Of a DNA stretch of 9,416 bases, positions 7,033 through 9,416 are shown in pieces. The position numbers were made by a program, and so were the translations under genes. Origin of the DNA: Gemmatimonadaceae bacterium (GTDB lineage: Bacteria > Gemmatimonadota > Gemmatimonadetes > Gemmatimonadales > Gemmatimonadaceae); contig JANWKK010000286.1 in the NCBI GenBank assembly GCA_025451425.1, positions 1-9,416 of the forward strand, read 5' to 3'. The notes under the pieces were generated by a model that was not told the origin of the DNA, did no database searches, and saw only the letters and a program-made list of their open reading frames with translations. Within the stretch, counting starts at the first letter, position 1. Each line of letters starts with the position of its first letter.

Positions 7033-7047
7033 CTGACGTTCAGTCAC
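7029..7047 (+). repeat. Inverted repeat covering the methyltransferase start codon
   Basis: GTGACTGA and TCAGTCAC flank a three-base loop (CGT), giving an 8-bp perfect stem. The left arm contains the GTG start and the overlapping TGA stop of the aminotransferase. GCA (7021-7023) and TGC (7048-7050) could add three outer pairs across a five-base bulge. If formed in mRNA, the stem would hide the start until a ribosome finishing the aminotransferase opens it, which would enforce coupling. The base pairing is seen; the regulation is inferred. A similar 8-bp stem with a 3-nt loop occurs inside the deacetylase-like gene, so chance is possible. Confidence 0.4.
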
Positions 7048-7841
7048 TGCTAATCGACCCCGGGGCGTCTCGGATTGAAAACGGAGTCGTCGTGTTCGAG
7101 TCGGATGCCTCGATGGAGTTCGATGAACATTGGGCGAACGTTGGCGACACGATTCCTGAAGGTAAGCGCTCAGCAGCGCGACGTTTCCTAGGCCCGGTCC
7201 TCAACGACGAACGCATCCATGGCGTTTTACTTGACGCTGGGTGTGGCGATGGAGTTCACGCGGTGCTGCTAGACGAGGAGGCCCCCGGAGGGGTGCTCCG
7301 CGTCGGGCTCGACGTCTCCTCGCATGCGCTCCAAGCGGCGCAGACCAAGGTGGACTCCCGGTGGCAGCTCGTCCAGGCAAGGCTCGAAGCTCTCCCCTTT
7401 CGAGATGAAAGCTTCGACCTCGTATACGCCTACGGTGTAGTCGCCTATACCGAGAATCCGCGCCTCTGCCTAGCGGAGCTCGCGCGTGTCACTCGGCGGG
7501 GTGGACTCGTCGGAATCTGGGTAGCACCGCGCTACGGGGGCGTTGGTGGGGCGGCGCTCACCATAGTTCGAGCGCTCTGTCAGGCCATTGGGCGGCGTGG
7601 GGCGCTCGTCGTCGCAAATGCTCTTGTGCCTTTTCTTGGGCTCTTGCCCACAGCCTCGGGTTTGAGTCTCCGGTCCGCCGGCTGGCGAGCGTGCCGGGAG
7701 GTCGTGCTCGTAAACATCTCGCTGAAGCGGCTTGCGTTCCCGCGCCGCGATGAGATCGTCACCTGGGTTGTCGGGGCGGGCCTCTGCGTGATCAGCGAGC
7801 CGGCCGATGCGCCCGTGACCATCTGGGCACAGCGCAAATGA
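7029..7841 (+). CDS. Class I SAM-dependent methyltransferase
   Basis: A 270-residue protein with a Rossmann-type methyltransferase domain. Motif I reads LLDAGCGDGVHAVLL with D69-G75 around the SAM-binding loop. It is followed by VGLDVSSHALQAA (acidic end of strand 2, binding the SAM ribose), ARLEALPFRDESFDLVYAYG (motifs II-III) and LCLAELARVTRRGGLVGIWV (motif IV onward). A hydrophobic stretch rich in Ala, Leu and Val at about 175-215 may be a membrane-associating or lid element. The start is GTG 7029, which overlaps the previous TGA by 4 nt and retains the FDEHWANVGDTIPEGKR segment that precedes the core. An 8-bp inverted repeat covers this start. Probable role: O- or N-methylation of the sugar assembled by the operon, inferred from position; the acceptor is unknown. 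Confidence 0.85.
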   Translation: MTDVQSLLIDPGASRIENGVVVFESDASMEFDEHWANVGDTIPEGKRSAARRFLGPVLNDERIHGVLLDAGCGDGVHAVLLDEEAPGGVLRVGLDVSSHALQAAQTKVDSRWQLVQARLEALPFRDESFDLVYAYGVVAYTENPRLCLAELARVTRRGGLVGIWVAPRYGGVGGAALTIVRALCQAIGRRGALVVANALVPFLGLLPTASGLSLRSAGWRACREVVLVNISLKRLAFPRRDEIVTWVVGAGLCVISEPADAPVTIWAQRK

Positions 7842-8668
7842 AAGTACGGGTCTTCATTCTCTCGAACGACGACCTCACGTCAAACGTCATTTTCGCACCG
7901 CTGTTCGACAGCGAGGACATTGATGTCATCGGAGTCGCGTTCACGGCGACCATCCTCAGCGGCCAGCGTGGTGGCGCCGTTCGGCATGCGCTGATGTTGC
8001 TTGGTCGTACCGCTCCGCGCTTTTGGGCTTACCAGGTGTTCATCAATGGCGCCTACAAACTCGGTCAGAAAGCTGGCCGAGGTGGCGGGGACTTCCCGTC
8101 TCTTCGGAAACTTGCCGTGAAGCGCGGGATCGTCGTGAAATCGACGTCGAACTTCTCGTCTCCCGAGTTCGTACACGCGTTGCAGGAGGCGCGGCCAGAC
8201 CTGATCGTCATCCGGATGAACCAACTGCTTGCGTCCAACGTGCTTGAGATCGCGCCTTACGGAGTGTGGTGCGCTCACTCGAGCATTCTTCCCGCGTACG
8301 GCGGAATCGCCGGAGAGCTGCAAGGCCTCGCCGATGGCGACGCATCGGTGGGGACGACGATATTCCGAGTGACCGCGAAGCTCGACGCCGGTGAGCCGCT
8401 CACGCAACTCGTCGTGCCCGTCGAACCTGGTTCAAGTCTCTTCAACGCGATCCTGGCAAACAACAATGCTGCAGGCGGTCTACTTCGCCGAGCGATCGAA
8501 TCGCTAGCTCGCACGGGACGCGTCAATGCGCAGCTCATCACGCCGGCGCCTACGCCTTCCTACCACAGTTGGCCAACACGCGACGACGTGCGCCGTTTAC
8601 GCGCGCACGACCACCGGCTGATGCGTTTGGGCGAGGCCATCGGGTATCTTCGCTCGCTCTTGCTATGA
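7838..8668 (+). CDS. Formyltransferase-family protein, probable sugar N-formyltransferase, Asn-to-Cys in active site
   Basis: A 276-residue protein with the formyltransferase N-terminal fold shared by PurN, Fmt, ArnA and sugar N-formyltransferases, which move a formyl group from N10-formyltetrahydrofolate to an amine. It opens with MKVRVFILSNDDLTSNVIF and has PDLIVIRMNQLLASNVL (about 124-140). The signature block GVWCAHSSILPAYGG then runs from 142, and the acidic end is AKLDAGEPL with D183. H147 and D183 are 36 residues apart, exactly as H108 and D144 in E. coli PurN, so the alignment is sound. The third triad member, Asn two residues before the His, is replaced here by C145. The aminotransferase two genes upstream supports an amino-sugar substrate. 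Its ATG overlaps the preceding TGA by 4 nt. Fold is near certain; catalytic competence is uncertain. Confidence 0.85.
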   Translation: MKVRVFILSNDDLTSNVIFAPLFDSEDIDVIGVAFTATILSGQRGGAVRHALMLLGRTAPRFWAYQVFINGAYKLGQKAGRGGGDFPSLRKLAVKRGIVVKSTSNFSSPEFVHALQEARPDLIVIRMNQLLASNVLEIAPYGVWCAHSSILPAYGGIAGELQGLADGDASVGTTIFRVTAKLDAGEPLTQLVVPVEPGSSLFNAILANNNAAGGLLRRAIESLARTGRVNAQLITPAPTPSYHSWPTRDDVRRLRAHDHRLMRLGEAIGYLRSLLL

Positions 8669-9416
8669 CAACGATCGAGCAGGTCCGTGAGTTCTGGGAG
8701 CGCAGCCCACTCTGGGAGGGTGAGTCCCGTTTCCCTACGGGGTCCCTGGAGTTCTTCGAGGAGCACAGGCGGGTTTGCGTCGCAGATTGCTTTGCTGGGC
8801 ACATGGACGAGCGACTCTTCCCCCCGGGCCCACAGGTTCAGCGGGTTCTCGATCTCGGCTGCGGGATCGGATTCTGGACAGTCGAATTCGGTCTTCGCGG
8901 CTATCGCGATCTCACTGCTGCAGATTTGACCGAGAGGGCGGTAGAGCTCACCCGTACCCGCTGCTCGATCTACCAGGTTGCCGCCAGTGTGGTCAGGGAA
9001 GATGCCGAGAATCTGACATTCGAAGACAGCGCGTTCACGCACATCAACTGCCAGGGCGTTGTTCATCACACCCCGCACCCTGGGCGGGCGATCAGCGAGA
9101 TCGCCCGTGTGCTCATGCCGGGTGGGACGGCGTCCATCTCGGTCTACTATCTTAACGCGCCGCTCAGGCTGTGGCCGGTCCTTCGCCCGCTTGGCTCGCT
9201 CGTGTCGTTGCGGGGCCGCAACCGAGAGCGAATCGGCGCTGAGCGTCATGCGGACGAGATCGTTCGTACTTATGACGGGCGAGACAATCCGATCGGCATC
9301 GCCTTCAGTCGGGGCAAGTTCTCAGCGCTATTGGCTCCCCACTTTGAGATCCTCGAGATGTTCGTCCACTTTTTCCCAGCGCGCGCGCTGCCTCTGCCCG
9401 TACCCCGGGCCTTTCA
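8665..9416 (+). CDS. Class I SAM-dependent methyltransferase, C-terminus beyond window
   Basis: An open frame from ATG 8665 to the window end gives 250 complete codons and no stop, so the gene is partial at its 3' end. The peptide begins MTTIEQVREFWERSPLWEGE, and motif I is VLDLGCGIGFWTVEF (61-75). Next come the strand-2 acid in LTAADLTERAVELT, then REDAENLTFEDSAFTHI and a UbiE-like QGVVHHTPHPGRAISEIARV block. The segment after the core (SVYYLNAPLRLWPVLRPLGSL) is hydrophobic, and a later stretch includes TYDGRDNPIGIAFSRGKF. The start overlaps the formyltransferase stop by 4 nt. It is not obviously a duplicate of the methyltransferase at 7029: apart from the SAM-binding motifs the two share little visible similarity. 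A role in methylating the same glycan is inferred from operon position. Confidence 0.85.
   Translation, partial: MTTIEQVREFWERSPLWEGESRFPTGSLEFFEEHRRVCVADCFAGHMDERLFPPGPQVQRVLDLGCGIGFWTVEFGLRGYRDLTAADLTERAVELTRTRCSIYQVAASVVREDAENLTFEDSAFTHINCQGVVHHTPHPGRAISEIARVLMPGGTASISVYYLNAPLRLWPVLRPLGSLVSLRGRNRERIGAERHADEIVRTYDGRDNPIGIAFSRGKFSALLAPHFEILEMFVHFFPARALPLPVPRAF

Overview
The window looks like part of a surface-polysaccharide or glycolipid biosynthesis locus from a high-GC bacterium (GC judged by eye to be a little above 60%). The taxon cannot be fixed from the sequence alone. An actinobacterial or similar high-GC lineage is plausible, but this is only an impression from base composition and gene content. 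No tRNA, rRNA, CRISPR array, transposase or phage gene was seen.

Layout: at the left edge the first codons of a minus-strand gene are visible. They encode the N-terminus of a non-hydrolysing UDP-GlcNAc 2-epimerase (WecB type), which runs out of the window. A short divergent gap (about 91 bp with the preferred start) separates it from eight plus-strand genes that run to the right edge: a DPM1-like family 2 glycosyltransferase carrying an apparent +1 frameshift; a NodB/CE4-like polysaccharide deacetylase homologue; a multi-span GT39/ArnT-like (GT-C) glycosyltransferase; an uncharacterised alpha-toroid plus beta-sandwich protein resembling polysaccharide lyases; a DegT/DnrJ/EryC1/StrS aminotransferase; a class I methyltransferase; a formyltransferase-fold protein; and a second class I methyltransferase cut by the window end.

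Six of the seven plus-strand junctions are exact 4-nt stop/start overlaps (ATGA or GTGA). The seventh has an 8-nt gap. The genes almost certainly form one translationally coupled operon. No stretch of 300 bases lacks a gene, and no terminator is visible.

Working model (inference): the aminotransferase makes a nucleotide-linked amino sugar, the formyltransferase-like protein N-formylates it, and the two methyltransferases decorate it or a neighbouring sugar. The epimerase supplies UDP-ManNAc. The family 2 enzyme could load a sugar on polyprenyl phosphate, and the GT-C membrane enzyme could transfer that sugar outside the membrane. The deacetylase-like and lyase-like proteins, both without visible signal peptides, would act in the cytoplasm on intermediates. 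The points most worth checking are the frameshift in the first glycosyltransferase, replacement of the catalytic Asn by Cys in the formyltransferase, the hairpin over the start codon of the first methyltransferase, and the unassigned lyase-like protein.
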